Source: Telopea speciosissima (lineage: Eukaryota > Streptophyta > Magnoliopsida > Proteales > Proteaceae). Taken from it: DNA of 64,000 nucleotides. The notes under the pieces are model-generated. The model was not told where the DNA came from, ran no database searches, and saw nothing but the letters and a program-made list of their open reading frames with translations. A program made the position numbers and the translations under genes. Location of the stretch: positions 1,814,927 through 1,878,926 of the forward strand of contig NC_057925.1 in NCBI RefSeq assembly GCF_018873765.1. Direction: 5' to 3'. How positions within the stretch are numbered: position 1 is the stretch's first letter; the number at the start of each line of letters is the position of its first letter. Below are positions 36,181 to 47,900 of this stretch, piece after piece.

Positions 36181-38320
36181 GGGCGTTACAATATACATAT
36201 TATTTACATTCAAATCCCCTTTTTCCTAGACAGACTGTATTTACATAGTTTCATCCATCGGACCAAAAACAAACTATACTAAAATATTTACAGTGGAAAT
36301 ACATCTGCTAAAAATAGTAGAGTTTCAACAAAAGAAAAGACCACGTCATCAGTCCCTATTCTCCAAGTAATCCCTTCCGCCACCATCGTATCCACCTGCA
36401 AGATCATCTAAAAGAAAATATTCTACAGGGGTGAGCTCCACCGAGCCTAACAAGTAAAAGACAGACCATACATAAGCACATTCACACACAAAGCAAAATC
36501 CTATATGCATGGATTCAAATTTAATCTTAATTCCACCTAATAAAATGCCTAAGTCTCTAAGTCGGTACTATGACAACAACTCGAAAAACATACTTGGCTC
36601 CATCACCCCGACACCAAGTTGTGACCTCAATTGTTGCAAGGAGCCCACACCGATCGTTAGTATTTTTATTTGTTACCACCCTATGGGTACGTCCCGATAA
36701 TCATAGCCTAAACCCCATCCCGGCATACCACACACTCCTCAGTGACGGGGAGCTATGATTACCCAACACCTTAACCCATGCTGGTAAGGGTTGTAGCACC
36801 AGGGAATGGCATTCATAGTCATATGCAGACTAAATGGCATAGTATGAGGTGAATAGTATTATGCATTTCATACTACGACTCATCATACCACTCATTTCCA
36901 AACCGACTAAGGCATTTATTCTAACACAATATTCACATTTCAAACCATTCCACATCACTTCAATAATAATCCACAGTTCTGTATCTATAAGCCATAAACA
37001 ATCAACCAATAGATTATTTCCAAATAAAGACAACATTCATGCATGCATATGATCCCTAACAAACAATCTAAATGAAATAAACATTCCCAAAATAAATCAA
37101 ATCTATCTCCACTTACTTTGTTATGGTTGAGTTTGCGAAGTCGAATTGGTTCTCGAGTCGATTGTCAGTAGGCTCGATGACCAAGAGTTATGTCATATTA
37201 TTTATCAATCAAACATATATGTTAGGTGGTGCCCTAATGTTACTGGAGTCTTAGAATAGGTTAGGGTTCAGTTAAAATAGGTTTGGAGTCAAGAAACCAC
37301 TTGACGGCAACACTGGTCTATGTCACTGATAGACCAGTGACTTCCACCAGAGATAAACAGCAAACGAATTTAAAAGAAAAACAAGGTTTTAGAAGGAGGT
37401 TTTGGCTTGGATTTGTCCAATTGAAAACAGGGATGGTGTCTAGGGCATAGATTATTCAAATTGAACTTAAGTATAAGTTTGGGAAATGGGTAATTTGTTG
37501 AATTGAGTTGGGGTTAGGTGTATGCAATGGATTTTGGTTTCAAGCATAAGGATTTGGCCATGTATGGCTGGAATTAGTTTCAACCAGTCACAATTCAGTT
37601 TATATGGTTAGGATTGGTTATTAATTTGATTAGAACATGGTTAGGTTTAGACTACTAGGTTTGGATCATGCATGCATGGATAATTGAGTCTCAAATTCAT
37701 AAATTGTAAGTTAAATTATATGTAAGCATGGTGAATAACAACTCTCACACTTATCAATCTAACAATTCAGTTTGATTGTGACCTAAGAATGATTTGGGAA
37801 TAGGAAAATAACTAGGTTATGGATTATTTTAAAGGTGGATGAATCCTACCATGGATTTATTCATCAAAATCGGAATTGGGAAGCATGGTTTTGGTTTCAG
37901 CAAGGGTTTGAGAAGAACCCAAACAGATGGAATGAAGAGGTAGGGAGAGAGATGATTACCTACTAGACTAGCAACCATGATTTCTTCTTCTTTTCTTTTC
38001 TTCTCCCTCTCTTCTTTTCTTTCTCTGCTTCTATCATTTTGGATTGTAGAGAAATGAACAGTGGATGAGTTTTGGTTTATATAGACCCCCAAAAGCCCAA
38101 CCTATATTATATATAATTATAATTAGCACAGGGTCCCAGGCTGGGCTGGGCTAAGCCCAGGGCCTAAACCCGAACCCGACCCAACCCTGCCAGGGCCAGG
38201 GTAATGCTAAACCCAACCCCGCCCTTCGGATTGAAAAATCAGGTCTGGGTCTGGGCCGAGCTCAGGGCGAGTTAGGGCGGGTTTGGGTTGGCTGGGCTTT
38301 TTTGACAGGCCTAGCGAGAT
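36181..38320. other. repeat-like DNA without genes
   Basis: Text such as GGGGTGAGCTCCACCGAGCC (36430) and CCATGCTGGTAAGGGTTG (36777) reads like non-autonomous plant retroelement sequence, but no LTR pair could be defined. The last 190 bp (38131-38320) are rich in GGGCTGGGCT and CCCGAACCCGACCCAACCC, a composition common in hAT MITEs, and end exactly where duplication copy B begins. Confidence 0.4.
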
Positions 38321-39249
38321 CGATAAGTCGATTAGGAATTTAGGGAGTTAGGATCGGGGTTTAGGCCTTAGGGCAAGGGGTATCAAATCAATCGATTAGT
38401 TTTGTGTTTTTTTTTTAAACGTAATATGCGTTTTATTCGTGTTAATACTCTCTACCTTAAAAGCCACGTATAAAACCTTATAAATAAGAATAAATTCATA
38501 CAAAAAAGATGTTTTTCTTCATCTGATTCACAATCTGTTTACATGCGGTTTGTGTAGTGTTGATTTTGGGAAACAATAATGAAGACAACCTTGGGTTTCA
38601 AGGCCTTTATATTCCCGTGTTTACCCATTCACTCCCAGTCTCCCTCACTGATCTTATTTCCCATGCCTATGTGGTTAAAAAAAAAAAAACACTTCCAATC
38701 TTCACCGGTCCTTCTTTTCTTTTCTTATTATTTGTCTTCCTTTTTTCTTTTCTTTTCCACTCTCACATGATAAACAAACTATTTATTCTATTAGAAAGTA
38801 GGGTTTTGTTAATCCATTTTAACATCATCCATAGTTTTCAATTCATACTTGAATAAATACAATATATAGTTAATCCATGACATTTTACTTATTTTATGTT
38901 TCAAGTATGATACAATAATTATTGTATTGTGTATGTTCGCCATTCCACGGTCATAAAAGTCAGTTAACCTTTTGGGATTGGTGTGTGTGGTTTGTGTGAT
39001 TATACTTTCATTAAAAAAAGAAGTATGAAACAATAATTATGTTTATTAAATTAATTAGGAAAAATTTCATGGACACCCCCTGTAAGTATATCAAATATCA
39101 CGAATACCCCCAAACATTGTCAAAATATCAACCTTCCCCTTGACGTTAAGCACAATTAGCACCCAAAGTTGAAATATCCATTTTAACCCCATTAGTTAAC
39201 CTCTCATTCCATCTTGTTCCTTCTTCTTCCTTATTCTTCCCCCTGAGAG

Positions 39250-39675
39250 TAGACCTGTAAACGGATCGGATTCGGCTCGGATACGGATCGGATGTAATCG
39301 GATTCAGATATTTTTTGGTCGAATTCGGATACCTCTAAACGGATTCGGATGCGGATCGAATTCGGATTTTCGACCATTCGTTTACACCTCTGCCTTGTGT
39401 AACCCGAACCTTCCTCCCCCTAGTGGATACAATTCACTCTCAATCCGTAGTTTTAGATCATGATTCTCTTTTCCTCATATTCTAGAACCTGTTGAATGTT
39501 CAAAAACCCTCAAGATCATTATTTACTTAATTTTTTATAATTAAGTATTCGGATTCGGATTTTTATCGGAGTATTCGGATTTTTTTTCCGGATATCTCTA
39601 AACGAATTCGGATGCTCCAAAACGGATACGGATGCGGATCGAATTCGGATTTTCGGTTATCCATTTACAGCCCTA
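39250..39675. mobile_element. hAT MITE, 426 bp, 8-bp TSD
   Basis: The ends TAGACCTGTAAAC and TTTACAGCCCTA are inverted. CCTGAGAG flanks both sides (39242-39249 and 39676-39683) and occurs once at the empty site in copy A (13391-13398). The inside consists of GGATTCGGAT-type repeats. Confidence 0.93.
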
Positions 39676-40005
39676 CCTGAGAGAGGATGAGGAGGGTGAG
39701 ATGCCTAAGCTGAGATAGCTAGCTATCTCTGACCCCCATTCTTCTACTTGATCTCCTTCCTCCTTACTTTCTATTTTTTTCCTTCACCTGCAACTAAGTA
39801 ATCGAGCTCCATTACTGAAGCCACTAGTCTCTTATGGAGTCCACCAAATAGCTGCACACTGTCTGAATTGTTTACTGATCTGTGGCACTAATTACACCTT
39901 GCGGGCTTGCAGCTGGGCTAGTTTCTAATTCCTACTGTTGGTTCAAGTCTGGATTTCTCTGCAACCGAGTAACCTTTGTTGCTGCAAGTTTTGGGATCAC
40001 ATCTT

Positions 40006-40223
40006 TGTTGGGTATATTCTATAACTCTAATATATGTTATAATATAAATCTACTTGAATAATGAACCAGGCTGTGGTGGGCCCCACTAAATAGAACTCAT
40101 CTAACTTAAAACCCCAGTCTTTCATATAAGTACTAGTTAGACGCAGCAACCTGTTTATTCTAAACTTGATATGCAGGGTGCATTGCTTTAAGCAACCTTG
40201 TGCTTAAACCTAAAACCCTAACA
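40006..40223. mobile_element. solo LTR, 218 bp, copy B
   Basis: TGTTGGG...CCCTAACA with perfect ATCTT duplications (40001-40005 and 40224-40228). It sits at the same site in copy A, so it inserted before the segmental duplication. Confidence 0.93.
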
Positions 40224-41486
40224 ATCTTATCACAATGAGGCCCACTCGACATGAGTTTGGGTCAGGTCTGACTTTAGATCAGCAAGCTACTGAGACCCCT
40301 TAATCTGTGCTATTGGCTGGTCTATTTTGGAGGTTATTGCTGCTGCAACTTGAAGGAGTCATATCACTACAACTATTGATTGGAATCAGCTCAGAATTGG
40401 AGCTTATCCTTACACCTTAAGAGTTTCCTTCGATCCTATTTTGGTCCCCTTTTGCTGGGTGTTTTGATCTATACACACCTTAAGAGTTTCTATTTTCTTG
40501 TTTTAGTTTCTAATTTGGTGACCTGTTGACATCTCCACATCCGACCATTAGCTTGGTCTGGAATTTTCAGAGACTCATCCCTCCTATTGGACCTCTCTTT
40601 GCTTAAAAGGTCAGGCCCATCTATTGGTCATAATCAATAAATTATGAGTTTGCTATTTTTTTGGTTGACTGTGGCCTGTAGCAGCCTTGTTTAGTTGTTG
40701 ATTGCTGACTCCTATTGCTGGGACTCTTAGGCACTTTTGTGGGTAATATTGGGGTTGGGTTGTCTATAATCTGACCTTACATTAGAAAGGAGTGTTATAA
40801 GTCATAACTGCAGAGAAAATATAACTGTAGTATAGTGTACAGTTACCGAAAGAGAAGAAACAGAAACATAAAATAGCTTTTTGAGGTTGAGTTGTTGTTG
40901 TTGTTGTACCAGAAGAGAAGAAACAGAAAATAGCTTTTTAACTATGTTGTGAGCTATGGAAGTTCACACTGCAGTAAGGGTAATTTTGCCATTTAAAAAG
41001 AGTTAACAGTCACTTAATTACAGAGATCTAACAGAGTGGATTAAATTAAAATAAAGTCATAAAGTAAGGGGTGTTTGTGATATTTTGACAATATTTGAGG
41101 TGTCCGTGATATTTGATATACTTACAAGGGGTGTCTATGAAAAATTTTCAATTAATTATTATGTTATTAATTAATCCAATTAATGCATGAGCTAGTATTT
41201 GAGTAAGAGGTACCGGTTCTATTCGATTATTTTCGATTTAGAATCGTAATTTTGCTGTGCAAATCAAAACCGAAACAGGAAGAAAATCTATAAAATGAAA
41301 ACCGGATCATGCGATATGGTTCGATTCGATCGAAAATGGTTGGTTCAGGTTCCATTTGACACTCTTGAAGTCTTAACCACTTATCACTGGGTTCAATTTG
41401 TAGTTAAAACACATGTTTATTAAACCATTCGATTCGGTGTTGAACCATTAAACCCTTGTTTTGAACCGGTTAAAACTTTGTTGAAA

Positions 41487-41949
41487 ACATTAGGGTTTAC
41501 CGTTATGATTGGGCCTTTACACAAAACCACCTTAGTTTTCTTCCCAGTCGACCTTGTTGAACTCAGCTTGAGACTCAAGAGTCTACTGCGCCACTGCCGG
41601 AGAGGGAAAGCCGCTGTATAAGATTGCCTCCGTCGCCGTTGCTGTCCACGAAACACCACCGGTTGCTTCTGCTAGTTAGTTGGTATTCATTTATTCTTCA
41701 TCACTATGCTTTACCTCTGATATTTTTGAATCGTTTTTGTATTCAATCTGTTCTACTTGTTTCTGTCCTCATGGGTGGTTTCTTTTGAGTAATGAAATCC
41801 TCCCAATATTCCCTACAAATGAGATTTTTGTTTATGACAAAAAACACAGGAAGAGAAAAGTTAGAAATTTTATTTCTTGCGGCATTGTCAGTTTGTCATC
41901 TTCTAACTAAGTACCGTTAGGTTTTCTGAAGCTCTGCTAGTAATCCTAA
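41487..41949 (+). promoter_or_regulatory. RRP5 promoter: telo-box plus site II
   Basis: TAGGGTTT, the reverse of telo-box AAACCCTA, is at 41491-41498. TGGGCC, a site II core, is at 41510-41515, 12 bp further on and about 435 bp before the ATG. In Arabidopsis this pair is enriched in promoters of translation and ribosome-biogenesis genes, which fits RRP5. The rest up to 41949 is presumed leader. A minus-strand frame at 41420-41659 overlaps it and is not called as a gene. Confidence 0.65.
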
Positions 41950-44900
41950 ATGGCGGCACGACCCAATAAATCCCCGAAGAAGAACTCTAGAGACGGACCA
42001 AAGCATCAGAGCTTCAAGAAAACCTCAAAGATCAAGCACGAGTCTAAAGAGGCTAATGGGCGGAAGGTCTTACCAGTGGTAATGGAAGACGATGCTCCGG
42101 ACTTTCCTCGAGGTAGTACTGTACTTAGAAGATGTTATTCTTTGGGGAATACTCGAACTTTCTGAACTGTGGAAAATTATCACGTTTGTAACTTTAGCCA
42201 TTGATGTCTTGTAGGCGGAAAAAGTGCTCTGAGTAGACAGGAAGAGGATGAAGTTCGTGCCGAAGTTGATGCTGAATTCGAAGCAGAGGAGAGGGAGTTG
42301 AAGAAAATGAGGAAGATGAAACAGAAAAAGAGTTATGCTATGGAGGAAGATTTGGGATCACTTTTCGGTGGCGGTGGTATTACAGGGAAGCTACCTAGAT
42401 TTGTGAATAAGATCACTTTGAAGGTATTCAAATGCAAACACATATGGTGACTGCTATTAAGATTGATATTCCCACTTAAACTATATAAAAAAGATGTTGT
42501 ATTGTTCACATCTTATTAGCACATATAATCCTCCAAACTATATAATATGAAAAAAACTCACATTACTTGGGCTTGTGTGGTTTGGGCTGCCTGGAGCATA
42601 GCTCAGGTGTGGCCTGATGCATTACATACTTGGGTTGGAATAATCTATGCTCGGCCCACTGTGGCTTACAGCCCTTGCCTTTTTTTTTTTTTTGGCGGGG
42701 GGGGGGTGGTTCCTTGAGCTACAGGGTTAGTTTTGTGGATCTGATCAGGAGTTGCAACTGCTTACTATGATTCTGTTCTGTTACTTAAGTATTAAAGTAT
42801 TATATCTTGTGTTGTGTATTCCTTGGTTTCATATTGAATACACAACTACTAAATGTTTAATTTCTGAAACAGTACAGAAGTCAAACTCTTTGTTGCAGCA
42901 TTACATGATGGACGATTGATGTCTCATTAAGTTTGAGTTTGCTTGGTCCAACTTATTTTTATATCAGAATAACTTGGAGTAAATGATTATTATTTTTTTA
43001 CTACTTAAGATGTGTTTGGTGTATAGACTTGTATTGTTTCTCTCCCCTCAATCCCTGTGCCAATCATTGGAGTTTGGCGTTGTCATTCGTCCCATTATTT
43101 CTCTGAAGTTATCCTTGGTATCTTGGAGAAAAGAGAAAAGGAAAATCTTTTGTTTGTTTGCTGTGAATTATCTAAATTATTCTTCATGAGTTTGATGGTT
43201 CCAGAAGATAAAGAGTTTTGATACTTAAGACTTTGGTTTCTATGTTAATCCACAGAATGTTTCTCCTGGAATGAAGCTGTGGGGAGTCATATGTGAAGTC
43301 AACCAGAAAGATCTTGTAGTCACTCTTCCAGGGGGGCTACGAGGATTAGTTCGTGCAAATGAAGCTTCTGATATTTTTTCAGAGAATGAAGTTAAGGTGG
43401 TACATTCTGTTTGAAGGACTATGTGAAGGGTGTTCATGGATGAATTGATTTCTTTAATATTTCCTTGGTTATGGCCCACTTTATTTTATACTTTTCTTCT
43501 TTTATTTTCAGTATACAATTTTTCGTGTTGGACTTACTCTTATATGTTACAGTCCTAGATCTATTCTAAAAGTTTCTCTTTTCTTTATTAGCAGGATGCT
43601 GATGGTAATTACCTTTCCAGCATATTTTGCATTGGGCAGCTTGTTTCCTGCATAGTTTTGCAAGTCAATGATGACAAAATGGAGGATAAGGGGAAGAAAA
43701 AGATCTGGCTTTCTCTGCGTCTTTCTTTGTTGCATAAGGGCCTCACGTTTGATGCTGTTCAGGAAGGGATGGTATGTTGCTGCAGTTGTAGTAGAAACCA
43801 AAGTGTGTTAACATTTGTTTGTTGTGAATCCTTGCTCACACATTGTTGGACTTGTTTCATTGTTTACTTGCAATCACATATTGTTAGCCTGGTCAAAGGG
43901 TCTGATATGAGGGTTGTCTCACAATTATCAGTGATGCTAGTGCTTCCATGTGGTCTGAAATTACACAAAAAAGATATTCAAATTGTAATTGCAAAATTCA
44001 GAATCTTAAACCTAGTAGAACTGAAATGGTGCTAAATATGTTAAGATGGTGAATTTACTCTTCCAGCAAGGGAAAATTGAATAGTTAGTTTCGTTACTAG
44101 GCTTCAACTAGAATCAAGTTGTCCTTTTTAGCAGGGTCGAAAAAATCTAGCCGGAGCAGACCAACCCCGATTCTAAGAACCTCTTTTCGAATCAGCCATG
44201 AATGTACACAGATTTCTCTTTTTAACAAATTTCTCTTTCTTTTAGTCACTAATAGGGCAGAAAATCAATGAAACTTAGCTACTGTTTCTTAAGGCAAAAG
44301 GCTAGAGTCAAATGGTTGGAGCTCGGCGATTCTTACTGTGCTTACTTTCATAGGTCTATGAAAGCCATAACTGTAGTTCGAAAACTCGGGTTTCGGTCTC
44401 ATTTCGGCCTGACCAAAATGTACCGAAATGATTGAAATTTCACTGCAACAGTGCATTTTTGCTCTGAGTTTCGGTTGGTCAATTCGGGGAGCAACCGGCT
44501 GAAATGACCAAAATTTTGACCAAAATATTTCCATCCTTAATTCACCTGTTATTTGGTCTTGGCCTCGTCAAAATTTCCAAAATTGGAAATTTTGACGAAA
44601 TTTCGACGAATTTTTGAACTACATCCAAAACAAATATCAACTCCGTCCCCATGCTTTTGGCTAGAGATGGTTCCTCTCTCCACCAAGTTAAAGATATTAA
44701 CGCAGAGGCAACTGACTATTTTAAGAAATTTTTTTGGCCATCTTCCATGGCATCCACTAGGCCTATCCCTGAGAATCAGCTCAACAAGTTCATTCCCAGT
44801 TACCTAATGAGCTCCCTTCAGGCTATTCCCTTTGAGGAAGAAATATTAGACACTGGGCCCGATGGCTGTAGTATGGGATTCTTCTCAACCTCTTGGGACA

Positions 44901-47900
44901 CTATAAAAGAAGACCTCATATATGCCCTCAAGATTTTCTTCTTCAACCCTAGTCAGATCAAGGGTTAACCACACTTTTCTTTGCCTCCTCCCAAGAAGGA
45001 AGGTGCATTCGCTATGTCCGAGTTCAAGCCCATTTCTCAGTGCAATTTGTTGTACAAGTTTATTGCCAAAGTCCTTGCCAACAGACTTAGTTGGTGGTTG
45101 ACTTTGACTTTGTTGTCGGTGAATCAATCGACTTTCATCGTTGGAAGGACTATCTTGGACAATATCCTCCTTTGCAATGAGATTATTAGAAGCTTTGACA
45201 AATAATCTCATTTCCCTGCCGCCCTAATGAAGATTAATATCCACAAAGCCTTTGACTCCTTGAGGTGGGACTTCATCACTAAATCCTTGCTTAAGATGGG
45301 CTTTCAGCCAGTTTTTGTCAATTGGATCCATCACTACATCTCCTCTCCGTACTTCTCAGTACTTGTTGACGGTAGTCCAGCTGGTTTGCCAGGTTTGTCC
45401 TCTCTCCCCATTCATTTTCAGCCTTGCACTTGAAGCCCTTTCCTGAAGCATCTAGTGTTGTACGGATCAACAACTTATCTCTACCATTCCAAAGTGCAAG
45501 GCTCTTAAGCTCTCCCACCTCACCTTTGTGGACGATCTCATGATCTTCTCAAAAGCTAAATTTGTCTCTCTTGAGATCAACATGTCTTACTTGCAACATT
45601 TTGAGGGGTTGTTGGCCCTTTAAATCAATCCCTCCAAATCTCTCTTTTCTTGGCAGGGGTCTTTGATGTTGACAAGGTTAGTCTGATTGAGAAGACATGG
45701 TTCTCCATTGGCCATCTTCCGGTCAAGTACGTGGGCTTGCCTTTGATTCCGGCTAGGTTGACAGCTCATCACTGCACTCCTATGTTAGACCTCATAAGAT
45801 GCTTCAATTGTGGAAGGGCAAGGTCCTCTCTTATGCTGGTCGCTTGGAATTGATCAGATCAGTCCTTCAGTCATCTATTGGTCTAGTGTTTTTGGGTTGC
45901 CTCAGTCCACCATCAAGGAGTTGGAGTCCCTTATGTCAGCCTTCCTATGGAAAGAATTTGAATCCTCTAGATTCGTTCACCCACCCACTGGGCCGCTGTC
46001 GTCTTCCCAAGGATGAGGTAGGTCTTGGCTTGCGAAGAATCAAAGAGGTTAATTCAGTTGGTATTCTCAAGCTGATCTAGAAGCTCGTGGGGAAAAAGAA
46101 AAGTATTATGGTCAATTTGGGTCTTCTCTGGCCTTCTTCACAATGATTCTATTTGGACTACTCCTTCCATCACTGATGCTTCATGGGTCTGGTGCAAGAT
46201 TTTGAAGCTTAGGCCTATTGCTCTCGGGGCCATCTGATGCAGTTGGCTTTTCCTGGCTGGACAGACATGACCCACTTTGGAGGCCCAAACCAAGGATTGG
46301 TCCTAAACCAGTTTTTTGGTCTGGCAAGGGCTGGTAGTTTACTTAAGATGCAATCTTTTATTTTATTTTATTTGAATGGGTAGATTACTTAGGGATTTCT
46401 TTGGTAGTTTCCTTTTCTTAGATATAGTTTAGTTTGCTAGTTTCTTCTTTGAGTTGGTTTCCTTTTTTGTTAGGTTTCTATTTTGATGTAATGGAGTTTT
46501 CTTTATAATCGTGTTATATGGTAGAGTAAATTAGATTTGAAAAGAATGAATTGAAAGAATTGGCTTTGAGTTTGTGAGTGCCTCCGTGGTTGTGTTGTGC
46601 GAGTTCTTCTTGTTCCCTTCTCATCCCATATTCTTCTTCTTCTCCCTGTCACATGCCCTGAAACCTCGCCTGTTCTGGCGCAAGTTCTGATATAGTAAGA
46701 GAGGCATCGATCTCTCCTAGATCTGCTCCTATTACCTTCAAACCTTGGGGCTTTAATTCTTGCCCTCGGGCGACATTACATGTGGATTCCCATCCCCAAA
46801 CCTTGCTGTAACAGTGAGTTGCGAAGCTAATTTCAGATCAGACTTACCCTCTGCCAACGGTAGTTCCAGACATCAAATACGTCTCTCCTGCTTCGTACTT
46901 GGGCTGATAATGATGTATATCCTAGAGAGATCTTCAATATCGACTTATACCTGAAATTTTGGAGTCAACAGAGAACCCTCAAAGGAGTAATCTCTTTTGA
47001 ACCGTAGCTGTTTCCACTTTTTTTGGGTTAGTCGTGAGGTTGAAGATAACCATATGGTTGTGCTTCTAATCCCTTTACATACTTGCTTCTAGAATTGCCA
47101 TCCCCTTTGTAAACATTGATTTATTTTCTGTTTTGGCACTTAAATTTGGACTTGAGTGTTTCCTCGCTTGGGTGGGGCCGGCAAGCAACCCAATAAGGGT
47201 TATTCCAATCTGGGTTTGCACCACCATCTCCTGCCAAATTGATGACGGTGCCTCCTTCCTATGGCTTGATCATTGGCAGCCTCTGGGCATTCTCCATTCA
47301 GTTGGTGCTAGAGCCATTTATGGTTCTGGCCTTTCTAAGCTGTATGGTTGCCGAATGTCGACATCATTAGCCATGATCATTGGGCCCCCCGCCTTCATCC
47401 TCTCCCCTGTTATCCGTTGTCCGGAATGCCTTGCCTTCCATCGCTAGAAGGCCTCATGGCAGGGGAGATTATGTAGTTCACTAGTTTGGTATGCTTCTTC
47501 TTTGGGCCTTGTCAGCTCCAAAGCAGCTTGGGATTTGATCAGATCTTGTGGCCCCTTGTCCCCTGGCGCAAGTTAGTTTGGTTCAAGTGCCAAATCCCTT
47601 GTCACAGCTTCAGTGTTTGGCATTCCTCTCTTCTTTTTTTTTTTCAGCAAGATTGGCGGGTCCTCTTCAACTGCCTCTCAACGCAATCTTTTTCTTATTC
47701 ACCGTCAGATTCCTATCTCTCCTTCTTGCGGCCTCTGTTGGAACACTTTCGAAGATGTGGACCATCTCTTTTTTGCTTGCCCCTTTTTTCTTCCATTTGG
47801 AAAGGGCTATTGGCAAAATGTTGGCCAAGGAGACGAAGGATTCTTCCATTCGCGAGGGAATGGATGTGGGTGTATATGTCATTATGTCCTTTGTTGGTAA

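Larger units (their letters stand above)
39058..41149. mobile_element. non-autonomous MULE, copy B, with 9-bp TSD
   Basis: The terminal repeats GGAAAAATTTCATGGACACC and its inverse at the right end (GTGTCTATGAAAAATTTTC) extend about 70-90 bp. The 9-bp duplication AATTAATTA flanks both ends (39049-39057 and 41150-41158). Long terminal repeats with a 9-bp duplication mark Mutator-like elements. No transposase is visible. A hAT MITE (39250-39675) and a solo LTR (40006-40223) are nested in it. Confidence 0.88.
38323..44344 (+). repeat. segmental duplication, copy B (holds the intact RRP5 start)
   Basis: Same orientation as copy A, with starts about 28.5 kb apart. It contains the MULE, the solo LTR, the promoter and exons 1-4 of RRP5. 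Its left border abuts the GGGCTGGGCT-rich repeat. Its right border is in intron 4, just before a MITE and a LINE. Confidence 0.9.

Noticed and set aside
37829..38092. An 87-codon minus-strand protein
   Set aside because: The frame follows a CT-rich low-complexity stretch within repeat-like DNA and has no recognisable motif.
15109..41659. Minus-strand frames conserved in both copies (15109-15339 and 41420-41659) as a gene antisense to the RRP5 promoter
   Set aside because: The conservation is explained by the segmental duplication, the frame lies over the RRP5 leader and telo-box, and the protein has no recognisable features.
43658..44035. A separate 125-codon gene
   Set aside because: Its start is RRP5 exon 4 read in the correct frame and its remainder is retained intron 4.
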